From Amaranthus tricolor (Eukaryota; Streptophyta; Magnoliopsida; Caryophyllales; Amaranthaceae): a stretch of DNA of 64,000 bases. Positions 54,817 to 64,000 of the stretch are shown piece by piece. Location: the NCBI RefSeq assembly GCF_026212465.1, contig NC_080056.1, positions 23,972,811-24,036,810 on the forward strand. Direction: 5' to 3'. Under the pieces are notes generated by a model. That model did no database searches and was not told where the DNA came from. It saw only the letters and a program-made list of their open reading frames with translations. The position numbers and the translations under genes were made by a program. Numbering within the stretch: the first letter of the stretch is position 1; each line of letters starts with the position of its first letter.

Positions 54817-55499
54817 AGTGGTTCCTATTTTTTTTAAACGCTTTGTGTTTTCTTTAACGTTTATTTTTGTAGTTAAACTGTTTTAAGAGTTTGTTTAGAT
54901 ATGGGTTAGGTGCATTTTATATATACATGCATTTTGATTATTATTGCACATGAAATTTACATGCTTATGCCTACGATCTTTGCTATGATTGTAATGGATT
55001 TTTGAAATGAATTTGTTGTGACTTAACAAATGACATGTTAAAAATTGTAATTTTGAGCATGAATGACGGTTATAGAAGCAAATGTTGCGAATTATGGATT
55101 GTGTAAAAGCTATTGTAATGTACATGTCCTAGTTAAGTTACGGCGTCTTGTACTAACCTTCATGTCGATGGTTATGTAACCTTTAACCTTATATTGGTTG
55201 ATTATGTGCTTATGTTTCACTGGTTAGTAGTTTATGTCAATATTATTTAGACAAGCTTATTAGTTCATTTTTAGTGTTGAAGTTAGCGACTTGTTATTTT
55301 GAAACAAGGTTGATTTTCATGCAAAACAAGAGTGTATACCTAGTTAGAATTAGTATACAAAGTGTGTTCTTGGTGATGAATAATATTATCTTAACAACTC
55401 GAGGACATCTTTCCGTTTTCAAAAACTTTGATCGCAGGGAAATGTCTTCATTGTCTAGTTAACGTTTCAAGAGACACTCGTCAAAAAAAACCTTACGAG
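54817..55499 (+). other. Chromovirus leader
   Basis: About 680 bp between PBS and gag. Small frames here have no similarity I can see. AT-rich, no hairpin obvious by eye. Confidence 0.5.
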
Positions 55500-56570
55500 A
55501 GTTGGTCATGGAGCTAGCCGAGGAAAGAAGATCTAGGTCTGCACCCAATGTTGAGACGGTGACCTCCATAAGCAAGAGCATCTCACAGAACAAAGCCTCA
55601 GTGTTCACATGAGCTGGAGAGCCCGCAGTTTTAGAGAACTAACTACGGGAACTTGATAAGATTTTCAACGTGGTGCAATAGCCTGAGCACCTGAGAGTAG
55701 ACCAAACTGCTTTCTACCTACAAGAAGCTGATTATTGGTGGTCCAATACTAGGGATAACTTGATGAGTGACTTTCAGAAGCCGCTATAATGGAAGGAATT
55801 CAAAAGGGTGATTCGGGAAAATTTTTACCCACCTCATATCAGGAAGCAAAAGTCCAGTGAATTCTCAAAGCTCAAGATGGGTGATCTAACGGTTGACGAA
55901 TGCTATCAAAAATTCATGGAGTATGTGAAGTATTTCCCTGATGAAGTCCCGACCGAGGAGCAGAAGATGCAGCGATTTGGATTGGGGTTGAACAATGATA
56001 TTCAAGTGCATGTTGATAGTGACCGGTACACCACTCTGGATGAGATTTACCAAAGAGCTGCTTAAGTGGGGAGTCTATGACACAAGAATAAAGGAAAGAA
56101 ACTTGAGATTAGCAGTGTAGGAGTGAACAGTGGGGACAAAAGAAAGGAGAACTTTCAGCAGCAACACTATTCCCACCAGAATAAGAAACACATAGGTTCT
56201 CAAATTTTGAAAGAAATGGAAGAAATTATAAGCCACACCAAGGGGGGGGGGGGGGGGGGGCGGTTCAACAATCATAAGAAGAATGGAGACAATAATAGTA
56301 AGGAAAGAGTTTACATGTGCCGCAGGTCTTCAAACAACCACCCAGGAAAATATTTTAAGGGAAATTTGGTTGAATGTCATTTTTGTGGCAAGTTGGGGCA
56401 TTGTCAGTTTGAATGTTATGCCAAGCATGGGCATCCAAATAAACAAAATGGGGGGCAACAGAGTGTTACACAAAAGAATTTTGGGAATCAAAGGAATGGG
56501 AGTGACTACCGTGGTAAAAAAATTACATCAGCAGAAGAAAAAGAACAGATATTGGTCTAATCAAACCAAC
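55500..56570 (+). pseudogene. Chromovirus gag with zinc knuckle, decayed
   Basis: The reading begins near LMELAEERRSRSAPNVETVT with two early stops. It then contains YLQEADYWWSNTRDNLMSDF and the open block at 55808-56065 (FKRVIRENFYPPHIRKQKS, FSKLKMGDLTVDECYQKFME, QRFGLGLNNDIQVHV), the Retrotrans_gag fold of the Tekay/Del group. After a stop the 56123-56560 frame adds a basic Gln-rich linker interrupted by 19 G bases, then CHFCGKLGHCQFEC, a complete CCHC knuckle. Particle formation was the ancestral role. Confidence 0.85.
56242..56260 (+). repeat. Poly-G tract (G19)
   Basis: Nineteen consecutive G bases within the gag linker, encoding Gly in the open frame. An unusual homopolymer in an AT-rich region, and its length is prone to sequencing error. 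Confidence 0.9.
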
Positions 56571-56639
56571 TACAAACCCCGAGAGTCTAATGGTCATAAT
56601 ACTGGAAATGCAGAGGCTGTTATGCTTGCTACTCAAGTG

Positions 56640-57125
56640 AAATTTGGAAGATTGACCGCCATCAGCATAAGGGAAGCAGAGGATGCAAAGGATGTGATGA
56701 CACGTACGTTTCTTGTGAACTCCGTGTCTGTTAACGTGTTATTTGATATCGGAGCATCGAATTCATTTTGTATTTGCATCAATAATCAAAAAGTTAGGAT
56801 TAAAAGATCCCGAACCTTCTTTGTACGCCATAGCAATTCCTTCAGGAGAGTTGTATCAATGCACTAGGGTTTATAAGAGTGTTCCTTTGATCATTGGGGA
56901 ACCATTTTTCCTACTGACCTATATGAGTTAGAGATGTGTGACTTAGATATTATTCTTGGGATGGATTGGTTGGGTCGATTTGAAGCAGTTGTTGAATGTG
57001 AGAAGTAAGAAGTAAGACTTGTGGGACCCAAGGGAAAGAACGTTAAATATCGTAAGGAATACTTCAGGAATCCAAGCAAAAGTGGTATCTTCCTTGAACA
57101 TGAAAACCTTTTTGAAGAAAGGGAT
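56640..57125 (+). pseudogene. Chromovirus protease and linker
   Basis: The 56283-56867 frame ends with MTRTFLVNSVSVNVLFDIGA SNSF, in which the catalytic D(T/S)GA motif reads DIGA. The next frame supplies LGLKDPEPSLYAIAIPSGEL and VPLIIGEPFF, then CDLDIILGMDWLGRFEAVVE after a further shift. This is the usual pepsin-like protease and DxILGMDWL block of Tekay-like elements. Substitution in the active site and several frameshifts abolish function. Confidence 0.8.
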
Positions 57126-58090
57126 TGTCAGGTTGTCTATGCCATGTTCGTAAGATAGAAGATGAGATTATGACTCCTGAATCCGTGCCAATCGTAAACG
57201 AGTTCCTAGACGTTTTTCCAGAGGAGATACCGAGAATGCCACCTGTTAGAGTTTTTGGATTCACCATAGACTTAATACCAGGAGCGGGACCTATTTCCAA
57301 AGCACCATATAGGATGGCACCAGTAGAAATGGAGGAACTTAAAAAGCAAGTTGAGGAGTTATTAGAGAAGGGATACATTCGATCGAGTGTTTTGGCTTGG
57401 GGAGAACCTGTCTTGTTCATTCTCAAGAAGGATGGGAGTATGAGGTTACACATTGGTTACCGAGAACTGAATAAAATAAATGTGAAAAAAAATACCTTCT
57501 TTCGAGAATCGATAATTTGTTTGATCAACTTAAGGGAGCAGGAATATTTTCTGAAATTGACTTGAGATTTGGTTATCATTAGCTAAGGACTGCAGAGGTT
57601 ATATTCCAAAAACAGCCTTTAGGACTCGATATGGGCACTTCGAGTTCATAGTGATGCCTTTTAGGTTAATAAATACACCTGCAACTTTTATGTGCATGAT
57701 GAACCAGGTGTTTAGTTCGTGCTTGACAATTTCGTGGTAGTCTTCATTGACGAAAGCTTGGTGTATTTGAGAGATAGGGAAGAGCATGAACAACATTTGA
57801 GGAAGGTGTTGCAATCACTTCGACACAATAAATTGTATGCGAAATTTTCAAAGTGTGAGTTTTAGCTCAAGAAAGTTTCCTCCTTGGGCAATTTGTGTCC
57901 AAAGACGGAGTTTCTGTTGATCCTACAAAAATTAAGGCAGTGAGAGATTGGCTTACACCGAAGAATGTGACTGAAGTAAGGAGCTTTTTAGGTTTAGCTA
58001 GTTACTATGGGATATTTGTTAAGGATTTCTCAAAGATCACTCGCACCCATGACCAACTTGATGAAGAAAGGCAAGAAATTCAAATTTTTT
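57126..58090 (+). pseudogene. Chromovirus reverse transcriptase, decayed
   Basis: [20 protein letters not shown], then [20 protein letters not shown] and [20 protein letters not shown] in one open frame (57125-57565). After shifts come [13 protein letters not shown], where the catalytic FIDD reads FIDE, and [10 protein letters not shown]. The connection block VSVDPTKIKAVRDWLTPKNV and RSFLGLASYYGIFVKDFSKI lies at 57895-58092. The loss of the second active-site Asp and the stops make it inactive. Confidence 0.85.
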
Positions 58091-58129
58091 AAAGAGTGTG
58101 AGTTGGCCTTTCAAACTTTAAAGTAAAGG

Positions 58130-58530
58130 TTGACTATTGCACCCGTGCTTACTCTTTTGGATAGCACATCTGAGTATCTTGTGTATAGTGATGCATCAAA
58201 AAATGGGTTGGGGTGTGTATTGATGCAAGATAGAAAAGTGGTCGCTTACGCATCCAAGCAACTGAAACCTTATGAAGTTAACTACTCGACTCATGACCTT
58301 GAACTTGCAGCTATTGTTTTCGTCTTGAAGATTTGTAGCCATTATTTGTATGGAGTTAAATACAAGATTTTTACTGACCATCAGACCTTTCGGTTTTTGT
58401 ATACACTAAAGACTTGAATATTAGGCAGCGAAGATGGCTAGAGTTGATTAACAATTATGATTTGGAGTTTATTTATCACGAGGGTAAAGCTAATGTAGTT
58501 GTTGATGCTTTAAGTAGAAAAACTAGTCAT
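58130..58530 (+). pseudogene. Chromovirus RNase H
   Basis: The open segment [20 protein letters not shown], with [20 protein letters not shown] (Glu) and [12 protein letters not shown] (Asp), keeps the three acidic positions. A stop follows LYTLKT, and the next frame continues NIRQRRWLELINNYDLEFIY to VVDALSRKTS. The layout is the same as at 7579-7920, so the two chromoviruses are related. Confidence 0.85.
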
Positions 58531-59458
58531 TTCTTAGGTGCTTTGGTCGAGTTGCATAGGGACATAGAGAAATTGAATCTTGAGATCGTGCAACATGGGG
58601 AGCTAGAGTCTCGATTAGCATCCTTATCCATCCAACCTATAATATTTGAGGAGATTTTGGCAAGTCAATCGAGCGATCCTTTGTTAGAGAAAATGAGAGA
58701 GTATATCAAGGAGGGAACAAGGGAAAAGATGAGGGTTTATATTCCAATATGGAAAAGGGATGACATCTCCATGGACTTTGTTTAGGGGTTAACGAGGACC
58801 TAGTCAAAAAATAATACTTTATGGGTGATCGTGGATAGACTCACCAACAGCGTGAGGTTCACACCAATGAACAATCAGTGGCACATGGATCAATTGGCTC
58901 GAGCTTACCTTAAGTATGTTCTACGGTATTATAGTGTTCCAAGATCTATAGTGTTTGATCGCGATACTAGGTGTGTGTTGAAATTTTAGGAAGCGTTTCA
59001 AGCAGCTTTGGATACTGAACTTCTAAGGAGTACGTCCGTGCATCCAACTACTGATGGGCAGATTGAGCACACTAATAGGACTCTTGACGATATGTTTCGA
59101 GCTGTAGCCTTGGAGAGGTAAGGATCTTGGGATAAGTGTCTTGATATGGTGAAATTTTCGTATAACAATAGTTATCAGGCAAGCATCCAAAAGGCACTTT
59201 TTGAGGCTTTGTACGGTCGTCGGCGTCACAGTCCGATATGTTGGGATCATTTCAGCGGGTCTGTCACTTTGGGTCAAATTAGGCTAGAGCAGATGACTAA
59301 TCAAGTAAAAATGATTCGCAAAAAGCTTAAGGTGGCACAGGATCGACAAAAATCCTATGTTGATCTTAAGAGAAGACATGATGAGTTTGATGTATACTTT
59401 TGAGAGTTTCATTGATAAAAGGAGTAATGAGGTTTGGCAAGAAGGGCAAGTTGAGCCC
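58531..59458 (+). pseudogene. Chromovirus integrase, truncated before the C-terminal domain
   Basis: The HHCC zinc region seems missing, because the text jumps from REKMRVYIPIWKRDD to ISMDFV. The core follows with WVIVDRLTNSVRFTPM (first Asp side), VPRSIVFDRDTRCVLKF (second Asp side, in FDRDTR) and HPTTDGQIEHTNRTLDDMFR (third catalytic position). Then come FSYNNSYQASIQKALFEALY and the connector up to GVMRFGKKGKLSPD. The expected chromodomain end and 3' LTR are absent; at 59459 unrelated repeat sequence begins. Confidence 0.85.
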
Positions 59459-60600
59459 TGATGTGCTTGTTTAGAGCACATTTATCTCCTCATTTTAGTG
59501 TTGAGTCTCGCGTTTTAGAATGCTTCTCATACACTTTACGTATGATTTCACCATGTCCTTGTCTCTATGGTCTTTTGAGGTGATTTCAGGCATTTTCGGA
59601 GATTTTAAGGTATTTTACGTTGCATATTAGGCTTAGACACCATGATCGAAGATGAGACACGTATTCCAAAGCTTTCCCAAGCATTCCAAGTCTTCTCCAA
59701 GGTCCCCACAAAGCTCGGAAGCCGTCTAGAACTTCAAAGATTCAATTGGGCCAAGAAAAGAGAAGATTCGGGCGAATGGGGACACAATTCGGGCGAATGG
59801 GGGTACAATTCGGGCGAACGGACACTTAAAGCTCACATTTGATGCTCAAAACTCCTGGAAACCCCGAATTGTACAATTCGGGCGAATGGGGGTACAATTC
59901 GGGTGAATGGACACTTAAAGCTCACATTTGATGCTCAAACCTTCTGGAAACCCCAAATGGTACAATTTGGGCAAATGGGGGTACAATTTGGGCGAATAGA
60001 GCTTAAAAACTACGCAGATCGATTTCTTTGCAAGCCTAATCTCGTGAGTTATTTTAGAGCTTTTGTTCCCTTAGTCTTTAGGCTATAAATACTCAAATTT
60101 TCTAAATTTGTTACTCATACCTACTTTGAGAGATTCCCTCTCCACTTTGAACATCATTTTATTGCTTTCATCTTCTTCATTTATGCCCTAGTTTAGAGTT
60201 CATTGCTTTCATTTTACATTCAAGTCTTGTGTCTTTACATTTCTTTTGTTCCTTTCATTTATGCTTTGGTCTATGTAAGTTTACTACTTCCTTTATTGCT
60301 TTCTTGTTTTTCAATACTTTCATTTGAAGTTCTTTATTGCTTTCTTTACATTTGCTTTGAGTAGTTACTTCATTTATTGCTTATTTGTTCTTTAATATTA
60401 CTTAACCTCATTTATTGCTTTGTAGAGTAGTTCTTAGCTTCATTTACTACTTGCTTCTTTATTTCTTGTTGGTTTATTTCTTATTCTTAATGCTTTCAAT
60501 CATGTTCTCATCTATTCGCTTAGTCTTAATAGTGTCTAGCATGTGTGAGTATTTGCTTTAGGGGTTATTAAATAGACTACATTTAATAAAGCATATTTAT
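59459..60600 (+). mobile_element. Unclassified LTR-like repeat interrupting the chromovirus
   Basis: The sequence starting TGTGCTTGTTTAGAGCACA cuts the integrase. It has the look of a gypsy LTR or leader: a minisatellite (59766-60000), then a T-rich region repeating TTTATTGCTTTC and CATTTATTGC (60150-60450), and phrases such as CTAGCATGTGTGAGT near 60537. A defined right end, target duplication, PBS or coding region was not found. Confidence 0.45.
59766..60000 (+). repeat. Two-level minisatellite: TACAATTCGGGCGAATGGGG within a 90-bp unit
   Basis: The 20-22-bp phrase occurs seven times. With the spacer GACACTTAAAGCTCACATTT and the following CTGGAAACCCC it forms a 90-bp unit repeated at 59803-59892 and 59893-59981, with a further partial copy. 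Copies differ by CGGGCG versus TGGGCA-type changes. Confidence 0.85.
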
Positions 60601-60929
60601 AAGTTTATTAAGCTGATTGGGGTTATTAAGTAAGTTAATTCGAGTAATAATATTATTATTTTGATAATATTGACTCAAATATTTCATTTGTTAACATTTT
60701 CAAGAAAGAGGTATATTTTATTAAATGTATAAAATTCGTATAGAAAATACTTCGATAAAAGTGTATTTTGATTATATTTTATTAATTGATTACTATCTTA
60801 TCTTTATAAAAATAAATTTAAATAAAGTACTGAAAAATAAATTCCTAAATGCAATCCTTATTCATACTACCAATTACAAAATTTTACTTATTTCGTAAAT
60901 CGTTTATTATACCCTTACAACATGTCTTA
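60601..60929. other. AT-rich spacer before the right-hand chromovirus LTR
   Basis: No gene or element edge can be placed. The U3 part of the next LTR may begin anywhere in this stretch. Confidence 0.35.
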
Positions 60930-63330
60930 TATAAGACTGTCTTACGATGAGACGACTATAATAGAATTTAATGGATCAAAGCTGAAAATAAAACCCATTC
61001 TGACCCCCATCTAACCGACATACCCCTTTTCCCATTTCTTTCATCATCTTCATCTCTATTATCATCACTCATCAATTCTCATCACTTCTTTATCTTGAAT
61101 TTCTAGAAAAATACAAACTCAAGTCCTTGATCTTAGTTCGTTCATACAAACTTGAATTTTTGTTCATCATTATTGTCCATTAAAGAAGAAAATCTAAAAA
61201 TTCCATCTTATCCTTTCTTCAATTCGAAAATGAAAAGTGAGTGGGGAGTCTTTTGTATTCTTTATTTTATTTATTTTAAAACCTTGTTATTGGGTTCAAT
61301 TGAGGTACCAAGTTTATGATTCCTATTTGGGTTTATGTTCAAGCTTGTAGGTTCTATTGGGCTTGATTATTGGTTTGATTGGGTACAGTAGTGAAAGAAA
61401 TTGGTGTTAGGGTGTGTTCTTCGATTGATTTCAAGCTTGTTTGTCTTCCATGGTCATTTTCAAAGTATGTGTATAAGCTGTTTGAGAAAATGCTAAAGTG
61501 AAGTTAATGGGTTTTGCAAATGAAAGCTCTCGGTTTTATCTATTTATTTATTTCAAAGAGAGCTTTATAAGAGTTATGCATGTTGATCACTGTTGGGTTT
61601 AAATTGGGGGTTTTGTGATTCAAGTTGAAGTTCAAGATTGAAAGTAGAAAGGTCCTTCAATGGTGATTGAGGTAACCCACAAACTATTCTATATAAATAT
61701 TAATTAAATGTTTTAAAGTAATTTGGTATTTGTGAATTCAATTTAGGTCTTTGATTCAAATTTAGGTATCAAGTTGAATTTAAGATGAGTTTATGGATTC
61801 AATTAGTAATTGAGTTATTTTTAGTGTTGATTAGAATTGGTTATTTGGGTTATTTGGTTTCTAGTATAAAATTTAGTATTGGATATTGAAATATTAGATT
61901 GTTATTGGAAATTTTGGGATTCACTTGGAATATAATAATGGTTATGGTAAAGTATACAATAACTTGATGTTTTTGAATAAATTACTGCTTCTTGTGGATG
62001 AAATAATTGTGGTTATTGGATTGGATAGTTAGGCACTCTTTTAAGAGATGGATATTATGTTGATTGATAGATTCAGGTGAAGTTGAGATTAATCATTTTA
62101 TTGTGAATACTCGTCAAGAACTAATTCTTAGATGATTTAATATTCTTAAAGGGATTATTAGGTTATTTGAGGATTTTCGATGTTGGGTTTAAAGGTACAT
62201 ATTGGTGTTTAATTGGAAAATAAAGAGAATTATGAAGGTGGATAATCTTTAGAAGACGTAAATGAATTTTAGAGCATGACTATGTCGCCTTGATGGTCTA
62301 TTGTGGTTTGAGTTCGAACTTGCACAATTCTTTTATAATTAGAAATATTAGAATAGAAGATGGAACTAAGATACGGTCTTAGGAGGAGATACAATAAGCT
62401 ATATGATCCTAGTTTGTAGTATCGAACGCTTTGTTGTGATGTTATGTTTGTTATGCTTCAGGAGGCGACGTCATTGAGGAACCTTTCTAGTTGATAGCTG
62501 GAAATCGATCACGGCTCTTTGAAGCGTCTTGTTGGTGAGTAGTAGCAGTCCCTTAAAGGGTCTGAGCAGACTACTTTCTTGAAAATAAACTTTTTACTAA
62601 AGCTCTTTTGAATTGGAAATTATTGAGAGAAATGTTGTTGTAATGCTTATGCTGATATTATGATATGGTCAATGGATCGGGCTTGCGAGCTGGTCATTGA
62701 AGGAGTTGAGGAACATTGTTCCCTGCTCCCTGTTTGAAGCGAATTGTAATTGAGATATTGACTAGCTTCACCCGAGAGTGACATAGCCTTAGAGCTATGG
62801 ATGTTCCTCTCAACTAGACTCCCTGTGCGCACATAGATCTATGGAATTGATGTTGCTTTTAAACCTATGATATGATTTAATGTGTTTTGTTGTTTTGGAT
62901 TGTTACTTCTCATTCAGTTTAATCTGACTTTTGGATTGTTACTTCTCATTCAGTTTAATATGACTCTTTGTTGTTTCCATCTTTTAGTTTGATTACAGAT
63001 TGGAACCGGTCGGGAACGATGGGTTAGCGGTGATTAAATAGCGTTCCAAGGTTGTATTTTGAGTTGAGTACGTGGGAATTTGTAGTTTTGTATTAGGTTT
63101 TTGGATAAATGTGTATTAGATTTGGTTGTGTTGGTTATTTTGGACTTGTAGAGAATTGTATGATTATCTTGTGTATTAGTTAGATGTTGGTTTTGGGATT
63201 TAGCTAAGTTAGTCACGTTGAAGAGCTTGTGACCCCTTTGCTTGAGTTTTGGAAGTGTGATTTCAGTTTCTTGGGAAACGAACCTAGTGATGCCCTGTTT
63301 ACCCAGTCAACGGTAAGTCGAGTTGTTACA
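60930..63330 (+). mobile_element. 5' LTR of a chromovirus (left end uncertain)
   Basis: The LTR ends GTCGAGTTGTTACA at 63330, followed by a PBS. Inside, 62455-62535 (TTCAGGAGGCGACGTC..TTGTTGGTGAGTAG) and 62762-62835 (CTAGCTTCACCCGAGAGTGACATAGCC..CTGTGCGCAC) correspond to 10940-11030 and 11252-11279 plus 13941-13985 of the truncated chromovirus LTR, so both belong to one broad family. The likely transcribed start lies near 61020-61100. The left boundary is not determined. Confidence 0.65.
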
Positions 63331-63332
63331 GT

Positions 63333-63345
63333 TGGTATCAGAGCC
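63333..63345 (+). other. Primer-binding site, perfect tRNA-iMet
   Basis: TGGTATCAGAGCC two bases after the LTR end, an exact match to the plant initiator-Met PBS. Confidence 0.92.
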
Positions 63346-64000
63346 AACCCGCGACCGTGGCTAATCCTTAGTGTTAATTCACCTAGTGGCCATACAATCT
63401 TGGGAGTAAGGAAAAACATAACTTGAGGATTTAGATGGTTGAGATAAGAGATAGGAACAGAAGTGAATATGATTGTGGTATTAACCTAAGTGTTTGAGTT
63501 AGTCATGTTTTCTTCGAAATGTAGGATGTGAGGTGTGAGGATTACGGGGTAAAAAGGGAAAATGCTCTATACGATTTATCGCGACGGCAAGAAGATTCAG
63601 TTCGACGATGCAACGTTAGAATTTGTTTTCTGATGATGCCAATGTCTTGTTACTTATCATAGTTCCTTTTCGATTATCGTTTTAGTAGCTAGAATAGTAT
63701 GTCCTAGGATTGTGAATCGTGTCACCTTGTTGTTAGCCCTATTCTATCAGCTTTTATTTGTCGATCCATGATAATGATTATAGGTAGGTGCATAAAAGCA
63801 AGATCATATGGTTGTGAAGTATGTATCGTTAGTGTTTCGTTATAAGTGAGTTGAACTTAGAAAATGATTGTGACATACTAGGAGAGTTAGTGAAGACAAA
63901 GTACTGCACATCATTTATAGAAAAGCTTAAGTTAAGAGCAATTGATATTGATTTTCAAGCCTAGTAATTGAGTTGCATAAAGTGTTCATATTTTGACGTA
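63346..64000 (+). mobile_element. Chromovirus leader, running off the window
   Basis: About 655 bp of non-coding leader follow the PBS. No gag frame has started before the window ends. Short frames at 63213-63426 span the LTR end and PBS and are not genes. Confidence 0.7.

Overview
The window reads as nuclear DNA of a higher plant, most likely a eudicot. It is AT-rich, contains one intron-containing plant gene, and is otherwise nearly filled with plant-type LTR retrotransposons (Ty1/copia and Ty3/gypsy, several with a tRNA-iMet primer-binding site TGGTATCAGAGC), Mutator-like elements (MULEs) and Stowaway-type MITEs. Species cannot be named from the sequence alone.

Layout. (1) 1-3668: decayed Ty1/copia copy with a recognisable RT (YVDD) and a polypurine tract/LTR. 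(2) 3669-28230: a second Ty1/copia element (5' LTR, PBS, GAG-pre-integrase, integrase, RT), opened by at least three insertions: an unknown 1.1-kb segment (about 5086-6176), a 5'-truncated Ty3/gypsy chromovirus (about 6775-14490) and a SIRE/Maximus-type copia (15379-27991). The chromovirus 3' LTR carries a 258-bp (TA)n tract and is split by a 2,652-bp solo LTR with a perfect CTAGC target duplication. The SIRE element is young, with open gag, pol and a third ORF, all on the minus strand, but its 5' LTR and PBS are replaced by a 3,319-bp near-identical copy of the left flank plus LTR (13532-16850 = 24674-27992). (3) 28231-30000: LTR-like DNA with a 5S rRNA-like domain and a Stowaway MITE whose left half is tandemly amplified. 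(4) 30085-36885: MULE transposase remnant (+), a 4.2-kb gypsy element inserted downstream of it (minus; RNase H and integrase deleted), and a GRF zinc-finger gene remnant (minus).

(5) 37517-40900: the only host-type gene that looks intact, a five-exon HR-like lesion-inducer membrane protein of 157 residues, with TE-derived DNA in its first intron. (6) 40937-48858: MULE territory, with a FAR1-type transposase remnant (+) converging on a broken Ulp1/C48-like gene (minus), arrays of a degenerate ~22-bp motif in opposite orientations, a MuDR N-terminal fragment and a second copy of the MITE. (7) 48859-64000: a 3.17-kb solo LTR, a Tat/Ogre-type RNase H relic, a decayed plus-strand chromovirus (5' LTR 53028-54800, gag to integrase, broken off near 59458), an unclassified repeat with a 90-bp minisatellite, and the 5' LTR, PBS and leader of another chromovirus running off the right edge.

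No operons, CRISPR arrays or RNA genes were found. The main interest is structural: the rearranged SIRE locus with a tandem flank duplication, the 5S-like module at an LTR edge, the in-register amplification of half a MITE, and a MULE cluster with inverted minisatellite arrays beside an intact host gene.
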